Positions 1 through 10,800 of a DNA stretch of 64,000 nt are shown here, piece by piece. The position numbers were made by a program, and so were the translations under genes. Position 1 is the stretch's first letter. Each line of letters begins with the position of its first letter. Source of the DNA: Capsicum annuum (Eukaryota > Streptophyta > Magnoliopsida > Solanales > Solanaceae); NCBI RefSeq assembly GCF_002878395.1, contig NC_061111.1, forward strand, positions 24,942,136 to 25,006,135, read 5' to 3'. Below the pieces are notes generated by a model that was not told where the DNA came from, made no database searches, and worked only from the letters and a program-made list of their open reading frames with translations.

Positions 1-980
1 TTTTATATTTTTTATATTTTCAAAAAATATAACTACTCGAGCACAAGTCATGAATGATAACTTAAATACCACAACTGTATATCATATTTGTAGTCACACC
101 GTCATTTATATTTTTGTATTCATTAATACAACTGTATTTGTATTTGTATTTTAAAATTTGCGCTTGTATTTATATTTTGTAGTTCACTTTTGTATTTGTA
201 TTTTCTTGTTTGCACTTGTATTTGTTAATTCGCACCATCATTTATATTTTATATAATTCGCACTTGTATTTTAAATAATTGTTTTGTATTTATATTTTAT
301 AATTGACTGCATATTATATCAGATTATATTTGTATTGTGGTTTTATTGTGTTTGTATATTTAGATTATATTTGGATTACATTTGCATTTGTATTGTATTT
401 CCGTCGATGCCTTTTTATTTTTAAATAATTATTTTGTATTTGTAAGTTGATTGCATATTGTATTTAGCCGTGACTATGAACAATTTATTATTTATACTTA
501 TATACAAATAAGTAAATGCATTAATTATATTTTCTTGATTCTAAAGTATATAAATATGTAATGTATCATTTGATACAAATGTACCGTTTTGTATTTGTAT
601 GTCAAAATTATCATTTGCATTTGTAAATAAACAAATATCACTTGATACAAATACAATTACAAACAAATGAAACAAATGATTTTACAAATACAAATACATA
701 TTGTATTTGTATAAAAAATTGAATTGTATTTATTTGTATCAATAAATACAACTAGTATCAACAAATACAAACAAGTATTCGTAGAAAGAAAATCAATCGT
801 TCCTTTTCAATAATTAAAAAATAAAAATGATAGTTCGCATTTGTATTTGTATTTTATAGTTCACACTTGTATTTGTATGTTATAGTTCACATTTGTATTT
901 GTACTTTATAGTTTGCACTTGTATTGGTATGTTGTAGCTCGCATCTGTATTTGTATTTATAATTCGCACTTGTATTTGTA
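1..980. repeat. AT-rich TTTGTATTTG minisatellite
   Basis: Degenerate tandem array built on a unit of about 28-30 bp of the form 'atagttcgca + tttgtatttg + tattttat'. It is clearest at 830-980, where about five units follow each other; the part before about 800 is more decayed and also contains reverse-complement stretches (about 600-780, 'acaaatacaaat'). No coding potential is seen. The same unit resumes at 2463-2535, beyond the Helitron-like element, so the array predates that insertion. Confidence 0.7.
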
Positions 981-2462
981 CTAATTTAAGGCACGCGTCT
1001 TGCGCGTGTATCTCATTTTAATGAGTTCAATTATATAAAATCGCTTCGATATTGTAAAAGAAATGTCTTGGTTAATAAACAAATTTGTTGATTTTATTAA
1101 AAACAAAAACACTTAACTAGAAAATTAATATATTCATACAAATATACAACTAAATTAACAAAAACAACCAAGGCTATAGAAAGATCAAAAAAAAAACTTT
1201 AAAAAAAAAAATCGATATGACATATGGAGCAATTCATATGTGCTCTGATGATGATATCAAAACACACATTAAGCAGGCGAAATGCTACCATGTTTTTAGT
1301 TTAGACGGATGAACAACAAAATTTATGAAGGAGAATAGTTCCAGCCGCATCAATCACCTCATAGTTATACCAAATCGGGCAATGTTTGCTCAATAAAATT
1401 TCAACTGATCGTAGAGCCCATTTAAGAATTGAATTCTACATCATCTTGATTTAAATCTGCTATAATCTTTTCACTACTACTTCTTGTCTATTTAAAGCTT
1501 AACCTGAACCACAATATCGAAACAAAACTCGTGAAACGTATGCAATCTTAATCACCTTGTACACAAAATCATTATATGTACATTTATTAAAACCAAATAA
1601 TAAACTCATGCAACAATATGTAAGCTTAAATAAAAGCTATGTGTTGTTTCGTCCATTGCCAAAAAACTATATTGCAAGGAAATCCATTGATATTTTTGTT
1701 TTTCATCATCCATCTTCAAGTTACCTACAAAAATCAATGCACCTACAAAATAAATCAAATATTATAAAAATATATTTCATGACGTAAAATTTTTTTAAAT
1801 CAAACAATAAAGAATAACTAATCTAAGATCAAAAATAAATAATTTTTGCTCCATATGTTCATTGTAGATACCATTATATTGTTGTAGAAAGGAAGAATAC
1901 TTAATTTATAGAGATCTAAAATTTCTAAATATGGTAGATACATACTTCTTTTCATAAATTATTTATGAACTCCAAATAAACTAAAACTCATACAAATAGG
2001 AGTTTTAGATTTATTTTTTTTTTAGACGTGCATGATTCCAACTACGTAGACTTTTGATTCCTTTTATATAAAACAAAATAGACTTCTTTTCTTTAAAAAA
2101 AAAAAAAACTATACACGTGAGTTTTCTTTTAATATTTTCCATTTTTTAAATTTTTTTTTAACGTGAGTTTCCTTCTTCTTTTTACTTTCCATTTTTTATT
2201 TCTTTTATTCCTTTTTTATGTGATTTGTTTTATTAGTTAGAATTAAAAAGGGAAAAAGACTCCTAAAATTAATTATCAATATTTAAATATTTTTATATTT
2301 TATAATAAATTAAGAAAAAGGTGAAAAGACGATTTTGTCTGTTGCGAATTCTTTTAATGAAGGGCAAAAAGTTCAAATCACTTTTCTAAGGGTCTTCACA
2401 CTTTTAATATATTATAGATATAGATTATAGATATAGATATAGATATGTATTATAGATATAGA
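981..2462 (-). mobile_element. Non-autonomous Helitron-like element 1
   Basis: Read on the minus strand, the element starts with TC at 2462 in a 'TCTATATCTATAA' stretch. It continues through 'TATTAAAAGTGTGAAGACCC' and ends in a short GC-rich hairpin (CACGCG-loop-CGCGTG near 991-1010) followed by TTAG at 981. The flanking bases are A on the 5' side and T on the 3' side, the insertion rule of Helitrons, and no target duplication is seen. The interior has no RepHel ORF; the 76-residue ORF at 1557-1787 looks random. It is about 1.48 kb long and shares both ends with the element at 38376-39538. A Helitron-like identity is inferred from the ends only. Confidence 0.6.
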
Positions 2463-2760
2463 TGTTATAGTTTGCATTTGTATTTATATTTTGTAGTTCG
2501 CACTTGTATTTGTGTTTGTTAGTTTGCACAACTGAAAAGAAGAAAAAAATAAAAATAAAAAATGAGAGAAAAAGAAGGAGATAAAATACAAAAAAGGATG
2601 GAGAGTAATTGAAAAATAGAGAAAAAAATACAAAAAAAAAGGAAAAAAAGGAAAAGAAAAAAAAAAAAAAAAAAAAAAGGGAAAAAAAAATGAAGAAAAA
2701 AACTGGAAAAAAAATATTTAAAAAGGAGAGTAATAGAAAATAAAGAAAATACATGAGAGA
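2463..2760. repeat. Minisatellite remainder and purine-rich tract
   Basis: Positions 2463-2535 resume the TTTGTATTTG/TAGTTCGCAC unit seen at 1-980. From about 2525 to 2760 the plus strand is almost pure A/G (long runs of AAAAAGGAAAA type). The long minus-strand Phe-rich ORF over this tract is a composition artefact. Confidence 0.6.
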
Positions 2761-2916
2761 GGTTATGAATTGTAATTAGGGATAATAATAGACAAGAGGG
2801 GGCTACGAATTGTAATTAATTAAAACTTAAGCTAAATATGATAATTAGGAATCTATTTTTGCTAAGTCATGTAGTTATCTCTTTTAATTATGTCCATGTG
2901 TTTTGATCCCTATTAT

Positions 2917-3051
2917 CTTGCTAACTATTCTTTATCTTCTATCGGAAACGGCCTCTCTACTTCCTCGGAGGTAGTGGTATGGATTGCGTACATTTTACCC
3001 TCCCCAGACCCCACTTGGTGGGAATACACTGGGTTTGTTGTTGTTGTTGTT
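2917..3051 (+). mobile_element. SINE (TS/SolS type) with TSD
   Basis: A 135-bp SINE 3' part containing the Solanaceae signature 'ACCCTCCCCAGACCCCAC' and ending in a (GTT)n tail. It is flanked by a 17-bp target duplication, GTTTTGATCCCTATTAT at 2900-2916 and the same with one change at 3052-3068. The 5' tRNA-like part with a clear A box is missing or decayed, so this is a truncated copy. Confidence 0.8.
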
Positions 3052-3109
3052 GTTTTGATCTCTATTATGTTAAACTGTTTTCACAATGGTCTTGATTATT
3101 TTATATGAA

Positions 3110-3561
3110 ATTTATGTTGTTTTTGGTTAGTTCTGCATACCAATACATTTCAAGTATTGACCGTCCTTGTGGCAGCTACATTGTCTCATAATGTAAGTTC
3201 CGAGACATGGGCCAGCTCCGTAGTGGATTACTCTCAAAAATTCAAAGTTGGTGAGTTTCCCTTACTTTGGAAGGCATTTTATCCGTATGTTGGTTTCATT
3301 TAGTTTCATGGTCCGGTCGGGGCCTTAGACAGACTAGTATTTCAGTTGAGGCTTCAAAGACTAGTTTAGACTGAATTTGAGTTTTCATGGATTGATGTCA
3401 TGATGTACTAAATTTGATTATGACATTCTTATGTTTCAATTTCTCTTCCGCATTTCTTTTGGTATGAATAATGCTTATGATAATATGCTAGGGTCTCTCA
3501 GGCTTTCATGGTTTGGGATGCTCGTCGCAGCCAGGAGCCCAACTCGGATCGTGACAGAATA
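3110..3561 (+). mobile_element. Degraded Ty3/Gypsy LTR fragment
   Basis: Non-coding sequence with features of nightshade Gypsy LTR ends: 'ggtccggtcggggcc' near 3310 and a terminal stretch 'ctcgtcgcagccaggagcc...gatcgtgac' at about 3520-3561. The terminal stretch parallels the 3' ends of the LTRs at 46140-46192 and 59400-59446. No start, no TSD and no partner LTR are visible, so this is a solo-LTR remnant or a fragment. Confidence 0.5.
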
Positions 3562-3569
3562 GAGAAATG

Positions 3570-5107
3570 AAATAGATTCATATCATTAAACAAACAAATC
3601 CTACTTAACTAAATAAAGTCAGTAAGTAAAGATCAATAGGAAATCCAGTAACTTCAAAATGAAATGGTCAAATACATGAACACGGAACAACAAAAAGCTC
3701 ATCAAAAAAATCAAGAAAGGGGGTGGAAGTAAAAACCAACAAAAAGAAATAGGTTCAACATCAGATAAGAAGAACGGGCACAAAAAAGATTGAGATACGC
3801 GAGGATAAATACCACAAGACTGAACTTAAGATACAGATAGCTATTTGAATACCAATTTTGAAGAAGATGATGGTGCACAAATACAACAGTGGAAAGATCA
3901 CAAAAAAGATGATTTTACTTACATAAGTTAAACATTCATAATGTCATAAGCAGTGAATCCCAAGAGATAGAATATGAAGCGCCATTTCTAGTGGGGCAAG
4001 AAACAAAACCACATGCATCCTAGTCATCAAAATTTGAATCATGGAAAACCATCATAAATTTGGTGGAGCTTCTCCAGCAACCTTCCAATTTTGCAGCCAT
4101 TTGTGACAAATATGGGGACACACATTTCTTTGAACAGTGCCTGCATTTTCTTCTCTTTGCTATGATAAGGAACTTCTCCAAAGCCAATGCATTCTTTAAG
4201 AGAAATTGTGAAAGTTCAAACAGCTTATGACGGCGCTCCTCCAAACATATCCCAAAGGACATACAGTACGACCAAAAAGAAAGTAATTCATACCAAGCAG
4301 ACAGTTCTACAATAAGGGACTTTCTTTTCCTTGTATCTAAAAACTTTAAGCAACAACAACATACAGTACCAGAAAAGAAATACTATCTGACTTCAAAGGA
4401 GGAATGAAAAGTTGTAAAAACCACAACAGGTGAAAACAATGCCTTTTTTTTTTCTTTTTGTAGATATCTTCATGAGATACAAAAGTTGTCAACTACATTG
4501 CATTCAGCAACTGTTTGCAAAAAATCAAATGGAGCAATTAAGAGTAATTTTAAGATAAACATACCTCTAAAAACAAGGATCCGATTGTTAGCTCTGTTAC
4601 ATGACTCAATTTCTGAAGATAATTTTCGACAAGGGTCTGCAGAATACAATGATGATTACGACATTTGTAATTTTCCCCATCTATATAATCAATCCAGATC
4701 TTACATCTAATACCAAAAGTAAGCTCAGCACTGACCGATGACGATACATCTAATAGCCTATAGTACTTGATATCACCAATAGTTCCTGAAATCTCCAAAT
4801 GCTGAACATATGGTGCAATGATTTCCAATGAATGACAATCTCTTTCATAAGCACCATAACATGTTTCCAACTTTACTCTCTTTAAGTTAAAATTAGTATT
4901 AATTTCAAGATGACTAATGCTATGGCAAGATGACAATTCCATAGTTTCCAAAGCAGGACAACCTGATAGTAACTGCACCATTACTTCATCATCTTACTCC
5001 ACATGATAAAACTTGAGTGTCTTTAGAGATTTCCACTATATGACAACAGCTTTATCAAACACACAATGAGTCAAATCTAATGAGATCAATGACGAACAAG
5101 TGTTAAA
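3570..5107 (-). pseudogene. F-box/LRR/FBD pseudogene, minus copy
   Basis: Minus-strand relative of the gene at 14105-21640. The LRR-like part lies at 4550-5107 (open from 4981 to 4550, 'LLSGCPALETMELSSC'). The FBD part lies at 4020-4262, ending in a stop after an 80-residue stretch that contains 'CLEERRHKLFELSQFLL' and 'KRRKCRHCSKKCVSPY'. The 3' untranslated part continues to about 3570. The F-box exon and the exon equivalent to 15404-15565 are absent, and intron sequence at about 4290-4330 joins directly to the FBD exon, so an internal deletion occurred. An in-frame TAG and a shifted frame interrupt the segment 4985-5107. The remaining parts resemble plant F-box/FBD/LRR proteins, which serve as substrate adaptors of SCF ubiquitin ligases. 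This copy cannot encode one. Confidence 0.8.
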
Positions 5108-5510
5108 ACTTTTGGGATTTTGATGACTAGAATGCATGTTGTTTTGTTTCTCGACTCACTAGAAATGGCGCTTCATATTTTATCTTTTGGGATTCACTGC
5201 TGACGACGTTATGAATATTAAACTTGTCTATGTAAGTAAAAGTGATCCTATTTGTGATCTTTCCCCTGTCGTAATCATGCACCATCATCTTCTTCAACAT
5301 TGGTATTCAAATAACTATTTCTATCTTGATTAAGTTCACAGTTTTATGGTCTTGCTAGGTCTAACGTGTATTCTCTGTTAGTAAGGACTTTGAGATTCCT
5401 GAAGTTCAGTGCAACCATGCTGGAACTTTCTGTTTTTGCTGTCAGTAGTTTGGTTTCTGATGAGGGTGGGGTGGGGTATTCATCCTCGTGTATCTCAATT
5501 TTTCTTGACA
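5108..5510 (+). repeat. Third copy of F-box gene 3' end
   Basis: Plus-strand sequence from about 5117 closely follows 21550-21960, the 3' untranslated region of the plus-strand F-box copy, sharing for example 'actagaaatggcgcttcat' and 'caccatcatcttcttcaac'. It abuts the 5' edge of the minus-strand pseudogene, so 5117-5330 and 3830-4032 form an inverted repeat with about 1.1 kb between the arms. Confidence 0.8.
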
Positions 5511-6444
5511 CGCTAATATAGCAAAATTAGACTCAACTAGAATAATGCTCATACTATATATTATGTGCATCTACAGATTTTTTACTTTCAGAGATTTCAC
5601 AATAGATTAATGCCATTACATATCTGTTGCTCCTACTGCTAAGGCAGCTATCACAATTCAAGAGAACCTACGAGTTGCCGATAATATAGAGTGGTTGAAG
5701 AATTATGGACCTTTCTGATTATAAGAACAAGTATATCTGCTTTTCGTGGATTTGTCACAAACTGATCTTGCTCGCTGTAGAGTGCTTCTACAATAACTAG
5801 TCCTGGAAAACCATATTGCTGGAGTTCTCACAGAGCAATGTCTCATCAATTTGCTATTATGTCAAGTTACAACTGCCAAAGTAAGCAGACTCGCTATGCA
5901 CCACATCATCAGCCACCAAATCATCAACATTAACTTCTGTGCCCACACTGATCCATTGCCATAGTAAATCATAACAGCTATATATTTAGCAGAGTCAAAG
6001 ATCATAAAACTAATTTGCAATTTTCAGGAACCAATCTTGGATGCTGGTAATGAACTTGCATTTCTGCGCCAGCATATGTTAGCTCGGCTCCATGTCAAAT
6101 GCAGTATAGTATAGTGCTATAACTTGCTTCACAACTCTTCAGAGCATTATTATATACATACCCTTGTTGATCCTTGATATGCAACTAACTCATCAAGAAA
6201 ACTAGAAATATCAGCCAGTATGTAGGCTGAGTTATATTCCATGATCTTGTAAATCATCTTCATATATTCATGGAAAACTAAGAGATACTTTATCCACAAG
6301 ATTGTTTAATAGCTCTCCATATCACCATTATATACACGTGCTTGTTGATCTTTCAAAAGGTTGGCTGCACCATATTCCATGAGAAATTCTTTGATCGTGC
6401 AAATCACTTTATGTCTTCATGGAAACTAAGAGAGATTCTTAAAT
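5511..6444. other. Intergenic region with duplicated block
   Basis: No credible ORF. Positions about 5810-6200 match the reverse complement of about 22600-23035 in the same order: the 'tgctggagttctc' start, 'actcgctatgca', 'gagtcaaggatcataaaac', 'cttgcatttctgcgc', 'cttgttgatccttgatatg'. The block may derive from a gene I do not recognise. About 5511-5810 shows nothing I can identify. Positions 6200-6444 contain short imperfect repeats of 'catgagaaattctttgatc' type and probably include the 3' untranslated region of the PPR gene. Confidence 0.5.
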
Positions 6445-7707
6445 TCAAGCATCCATTTTTTCGATATTACTACTACCGCAAACCAACAACACTTCATTAA
6501 TCAATGACTCATGTGGCTGCAAACCAGCTTCTTTCATCTCATAGAGAAGCTTCATGGCTTCAACACCACAACCATGTTGTATAAATCCCATCAACATTGC
6601 ATTCCAACAGGCAATATTGCTCTTATCCTCTCTCGCATTAAAAACCCTCAGAGCATCCCTTAGCAACCCATATTTTCCATACATGTCAATCAAGCTACAC
6701 TGCACATAACCATCCGTATCAAGTCCTACCTTGACGGAACTAGCATGAACCTGTCGACCACAACATCCAGCATCGCTCAACTTCCCACAAGCTTTAAGAA
6801 CACTCGAAAATGTAAAACTATTTTTCTTCACTCCTTCTCTTACCATCTCCCTGAAAATTCTTAACACGCCTTCAAACTCCTCCTCTTTACACAAATTGCC
6901 AATTCTAGCTGTCCAAACAACTGTATTACAACGTGGAACATGATCAAACACATTATCTGCGCTTTCTAGATAACCAAACTCCCCGTAAAATTTGATCAAA
7001 AAACTACTCAACGCCAAACTTTCACAATTACCCAACCTCAATAACCATCCATGAATTTGTTTCCCAAGTTCCAAATTCATCAACTCCACACACGCCTTAA
7101 GAACACACACCAATATCCCATCATCAATCACATCACCACATTTACACAAATTCCCAACCTCACTCTGCATTTCCATAAACAAACGCAACGCCCCTTCATA
7201 CTCCCCATTTTCAACACAACCCGCAATCATCGCAGCCCAGGACTTAGAATTCCTCATACGCATTTTATCAAACAGTTGGCGTGCATGTTCGAAACAGCCA
7301 CAGGACACAAGCATAAGCAACAAACGGTTCAACAACGGCAAGGTAGGAACAACGTCACTTTTACAAATATGGTTATACAGTTCAACCGCTTTCAAAGGAT
7401 CGCGAAATTCAGTGCATTCTTTGAAAAGCGAAACATATGTGTCTACGGGTATATCAATACCAAGACTATCCATTAGCCTTAAAACATCAGAGATTGTGCA
7501 ACTTGGGCTACTTGCGTTTGTTGTTTTCTTGGGTTGTGGTTTAATGGGTTGGTGTATTTTGTAGTGGGGTTTATGTAGAGGTAATTGAAATTGAAGGGAG
7601 GTGTTGGAGATGGGGTGGGTCGGGATGGGTAGGGATTTCTTGGAGTTTCTTGGAGTGGTGTTGGTATGGAACAATGGTGGTTTTGGGTAGGATGACGTGA
7701 CCTCCAT
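6445..7707 (-). CDS. Pentatricopeptide repeat protein (PLS type)
   Basis: Intact intronless ORF of 420 residues. Residues 1-70 are rich in Ser, Thr, Pro and Lys with almost no acidic residues, as expected of a plastid transit peptide. From about residue 88 on, PPR units of the PLS pattern follow: 'RQLFDKMRMRNSKSWAAMIAG' style (143-180), a long L-type unit (195-230), 'NTVVWTARIG' (261-290), 'SFTFSSVLKACGKL' (297-325), 'SLIDMYGKYGL' (338-360) and 'NIACWNAMLMGFIQHG' (364-392). There is no E, E+ or DYW extension, and the protein ends shortly after the last motif. Such proteins bind organellar RNA, one repeat per base, and act in splicing, editing or stability. Length and layout resemble Arabidopsis At1g31790, a comparison from memory. 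The first ATG is used because the transit-like segment follows it directly. Target RNA unknown. Confidence 0.9.
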   Translation of the reverse strand: MEVTSSYPKPPLFHTNTTPRNSKKSLPIPTHPISNTSLQFQLPLHKPHYKIHQPIKPQPKKTTNASSPSCTISDVLRLMDSLGIDIPVDTYVSLFKECTEFRDPLKAVELYNHICKSDVVPTLPLLNRLLLMLVSCGCFEHARQLFDKMRMRNSKSWAAMIAGCVENGEYEGALRLFMEMQSEVGNLCKCGDVIDDGILVCVLKACVELMNLELGKQIHGWLLRLGNCESLALSSFLIKFYGEFGYLESADNVFDHVPRCNTVVWTARIGNLCKEEEFEGVLRIFREMVREGVKKNSFTFSSVLKACGKLSDAGCCGRQVHASSVKVGLDTDGYVQCSLIDMYGKYGLLRDALRVFNAREDKSNIACWNAMLMGFIQHGCGVEAMKLLYEMKEAGLQPHESLINEVLLVCGSSNIEKMDA

Positions 7708-7823
7708 TGATTTTTACAAGGATTGTATAGTGGATTTCATAGTTGAAGCAAAGGTCTTGTTACACTGCGCGCGCCAAGATCAGTTGGCATCAACTACTTC
7801 ACAAATTAATACTTCTCCGTATT

Positions 7824-8040
7824 AGTCTTAAAATACAGAATTTAAAATTAAAACGGATAAAGAGTTCTCAAACTTATAATTTAAAATAAATTACAGGTAT
7901 TTATGTGATTATAAATTTCTTAAGTGATTGATATTTTAGTCTTAAAATACAAACTTTTAAATTAAAATAAAGAGTTCTCAAACTTAAAATTTAAAATAAA
8001 TCATAAGTATTTGTGTGATTATAAATTATTTAATTTAATA
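7824..8040. repeat. Two-copy tandem repeat, ~117 bp unit
   Basis: An AT-rich unit beginning 'agtcttaaaatacag/aaa' occurs at about 7824-7940 and again at 7941-8040. Shared inner blocks are 'aagagttctcaaactta' and 'tgtgattataaatt'. It lies upstream of the PPR gene and no function is apparent. The following bases to 8398 are AT-rich without recognisable features. Confidence 0.65.
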
Positions 8041-8399
8041 AAAATTATAACATTAATTTGTTTTGAAATAAGGAAATATACCATTCTTAAAAAAAGTTAT
8101 TTTACAAAAACGAACATAGAAATATGTAATTTATCAAAGTAATATTTTAGTATGATTACGATTTACTCATTTGATAACTTTATTTTAGATGAGAAAAATT
8201 TAATAGTTTTGCAAATTATGAAATTTTGATGTTATGAGAAAATATATCTTCATATTTCGGTTCAGTTTTGATTATGAGAAAATTATATTAAAATTTTTGA
8301 TTCAAATCAAAAATCGAATTACATAATCCCTTATTGTTGATCGAATTTCAAAGTTTTTATTACAAAATTCGATACCAAAATTAAATTTCAAAGTTTTTA

Positions 8400-8632
8400 C
8401 TCCCTCCGTTCTAAATTGAGATGACACATAATTAAGAAAAATAATTAATAACATGTCTAAGTTTACCATAATACTCCTATTAAATAATATTTACATTTTA
8501 ATTTTAAGAAACAATAATTAATGTAAAGGGTAAATATGAAAAAAAAATTGTCTTCTTGATTAATGGAAAAAGATAAGTAAAATAAGAAATCAAATTAGAA
8601 AATTTGGAATAGGTAATTTGGGCCGGAGGGAG
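8400..8632. mobile_element. Stowaway-type MITE
   Basis: A 233-bp AT-rich element with terminal inverted repeats CTCCCTCCG / CGGAGGGAG and TA on both sides (8398-8399 and 8633-8634), the target duplication of Tc1/mariner-type Stowaway MITEs. There is no coding capacity. Confidence 0.85.
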
Positions 8633-8639
8633 TATTTGC

Positions 8640-9067
8640 TTGTGTTGCTTATGTTTTCAACAACATTATATGATTTCAAAGTTTGAATAGTGCAGTTGAG
8701 TATTTTAAGGCGAATAGAAGTTTTTTTTTTTGAATTATATCAAATTGATGTAGAGGATTTATATAGTTCAATTAACTTTTAATCTTAAAAAATAGTTCAA
8801 TTAATTTTTAACCTTAAAAAATGATTCAATTTACAGACATATTTTAGCTCATTAACAGGCCCTAAATCAAAAAACCAAAATTATTAAAGTGAAATCAAAT
8901 CAAACCGAATTTACATAAATCGAGTCGAATCGAATTAGTTCGGTTCAGTTTTTGATACACATAATTTCATAATCGAAATCAAAATAAAAAATCCTAAATT
9001 GAATCGAATTATCGAACGCCCACTACTGCTAACAGTAACAACAACTAATTCAATATATTTTTACATA
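8640..9067. other. AT-rich spacer, no gene
   Basis: No ORF or RNA gene is seen. Stretches such as 'aatcgagtcgaatcgaatt' and 'aaaccgaatttac' around 8880-9020 have the look of a decayed high-copy repeat that I cannot name. Confidence 0.4.
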
Positions 9068-9158
9068 GTGTAGTATGGAGAGGATTAATATACACAGTTC
9101 ATACCACTACCTCATAGATTAAATAGAGAGCTTGTTTCAATAGACTCCTGACTCAAGA
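9068..9158 (-). mobile_element. Decayed SINE (TS/SolS type)
   Basis: On the minus strand, 'gactcctgactcaag' spacing and 'ctctatttaatctatgaggtagtggtatga' style sequence line up with the intact SINE at 9222-9344 but with many changes. The ends and a TSD are not resolved. Confidence 0.5.
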
Positions 9159-9221
9159 TAAAAATAATTTCAAAAAAATAGGAAAAAAATAATAAATATA
9201 AACACATCAAATAATAACATA

Positions 9222-9344
9222 CAACAACAACAACATACCCAGTGTATTCCCACAAGAGTGGGTCTGGGGAGGGTAAGATGTACGAAGTCCATACCGCTAC
9301 CTCGGAGGAAGTAGAGAGGTTGTTTCTAATAGACCCCGGCTCAC
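9222..9344 (-). mobile_element. SINE (TS/SolS type) with 15-bp TSD
   Basis: Minus-strand SINE with the 'ACCCTCCCCAGACCCAC' core and a (GTT)n tail at 9222-9236. It is flanked by a perfect 15-bp target duplication, TCAAATAATAACATA, at 9207-9221 and 9345-9359. It is a 5'-truncated copy of 123 bp, probably younger than its neighbour at 9068-9158 because the duplication is unmutated. Confidence 0.88.
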
Positions 9345-9464
9345 TCAAATAATAACATAAATAAAATTATTACCAAATAAAATGATAAAGAATAACACAC
9401 TTTTGAAATAAAATTAGCATTATGATTATTAGCATGAGTAACAAAATAAAGTTCTTCGACCTAC

Positions 9465-10475
9465 CTTGGGTATGGAGAAAACTTTGTTGGGAGCGCTACT
9501 CCCAAATAGGGCCTTACTCGACGCGAATTCAAATTAACCGGGCTCCAATGTGGATACCAAACATCAGATGAGAAACTAAGGGTGTTTTTGGTATGATGGA
9601 AAATATTTTTCATGGAAAATGTTTTCTTGGAAAAAGTTTTCCTGAAAAATAAGTTGGTTTTCTACTTATTTTCTCATGTTTGGTTGGAGAGTGAAAAATA
9701 TTTTATGGTGTTTGGTTGGTGAATAGAAAATATTTTTTAGAAAAATATTTTCTAGTGTTTGGTTGGTAAGTGAAAAATATTTTTTAGAAAGTACTACTAA
9801 CTGTTAACTAGTGTATCACTGTCTCTAGCAACTCAACAATTTGTAAGAACTAATTTAAGCAAAACAAATAATATCAATATCGAATACTAAAACATTACAA
9901 GTCACTAAATTTTAAGCAACTACTAATTAGCAAACATAGGAGACACTTTTCAATATTTTGGTAAGACAATCTCAGGATACTACAATCAATAAAAATACAA
10001 CGAAACGACAAACTTATTAACTTTATGAAACAAGCTACAACGATGACAAAATGGAATATGCAATTAGCAAACGCAACATAGGTAAGTTTTTCTCTATGCA
10101 CATGGAAATAACAGTACATTTAACGAACATTGAAAACAGAAAAAAATTCGAGTTTCACTATTTTTTATTTCAAGCAGTAAAAAATTGGAGCAACGCACAG
10201 TGAAAAATATTTCTGAGTAATGAAAATTTTTTGAGTAATGTGAATTTGAGTGTTGTTGGGATGGGGAAGAGGGGTGGAGTCATAAGTCACATTTGTCATT
10301 TTCTGAAAAATGATTTCCCTTGGTTTATGAGGAAAGTCATTTTCCGTCAAATTGAGGAAAATGAGTTATTGTGAAAAATATTTTCCCAATGTTTTATTAC
10401 AATCAAACAAAGAAAAATAGAAAAATATTTTTCAGAAAACATTTTCCATCATACCAAACACACCCAAGGAAAAAA
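9465..10475 (+). mobile_element. SINE split by a nested MITE
   Basis: The SINE body lies at 9465-9579 ('ccttgggtatggaga...gggagcgctactccc...ccgggctccaatg...gatgagaaac'), which matches my memory of a common nightshade SINE. Its A-rich tail lies at 10466-10475, after an inserted MITE. A 17-bp target duplication, AAAGTTCTTCGACCTAC, at 9448-9464 and 10476-10492 brackets the whole unit, so the SINE came first and the MITE later. Confidence 0.8.
9580..10465. mobile_element. Foldback MITE nested in SINE
   Basis: An 886-bp element with long imperfect terminal inverted repeats. The left end is GGGTGTTTTTGGTATGATGG and the right end reads as its complement (CCATCATACCAAACACACCC at 10446-10465). Inner repeats of 'gaaaatattttt' and 'tgtttggttgg' recur. 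No transposase ORF is present. The two short ORFs at 9895-10119 and 10165-10350 are not credible. A clear target duplication was not found, so the superfamily is open. Confidence 0.7.
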
Positions 10476-10513
10476 AAAGTTCTTCGACCTACTAGCAAAA
10501 ATAAATTCCTTTT

Positions 10514-10800
10514 TGTTATAAATGTACTACCATATATAATGAATGTCTATTTTACCATATATAGTGAATACTTACTTTACCATATATTGTGTATGTCTAT
10601 TTATGAAAAAGTTACAAACCCCAACGTTAGTTTTTCCCTATAAATAAAGAGGTTTTCCTTCATTGTAATTCATTTCTCAAGAGAAATAAGAATTACTATT
10701 AATTCTTTCTCTATTCTTCTTTTTCTCAAGAGAAATAAGAATTACTATTAATTCTTTCTCTATTCTTCTTTTTCTCTATTCTTTCTTGTTTTATGATACA
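10514..10800 (+). repeat. 5' LTR of gutted Copia
   Basis: Starts TGTTATAAATG and ends 'ttatgataca'. It contains a TATA-like 'ctataaataaag' near 10638. A 49-bp direct duplication (10675-10723 and 10724-10772, 'tctcaagagaaataag...') is absent from the 3' LTR. Confidence 0.8.

Noticed and set aside
1..980. Possible CRISPR-like or telomere-like array
   Set aside because: Units are contiguous without unique spacers and do not match TTTAGGG; a plain minisatellite explains it.
2425..2754. 109-residue minus-strand ORF rich in Phe
   Set aside because: It covers a purine-rich low-complexity tract; the frame is open only because the composition excludes stops.
5640..5780. Short frame 'AKAAITIQENLRVADNIEWLKNYG' suggestive of an exon
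   Set aside because: No splice borders, no continuation and no recognisable family; left as unexplained intergenic sequence.
7051..7476. 141-residue plus-strand ORF
   Set aside because: It lies antisense to the intact PPR gene; codon use and composition fit the minus-strand frame.
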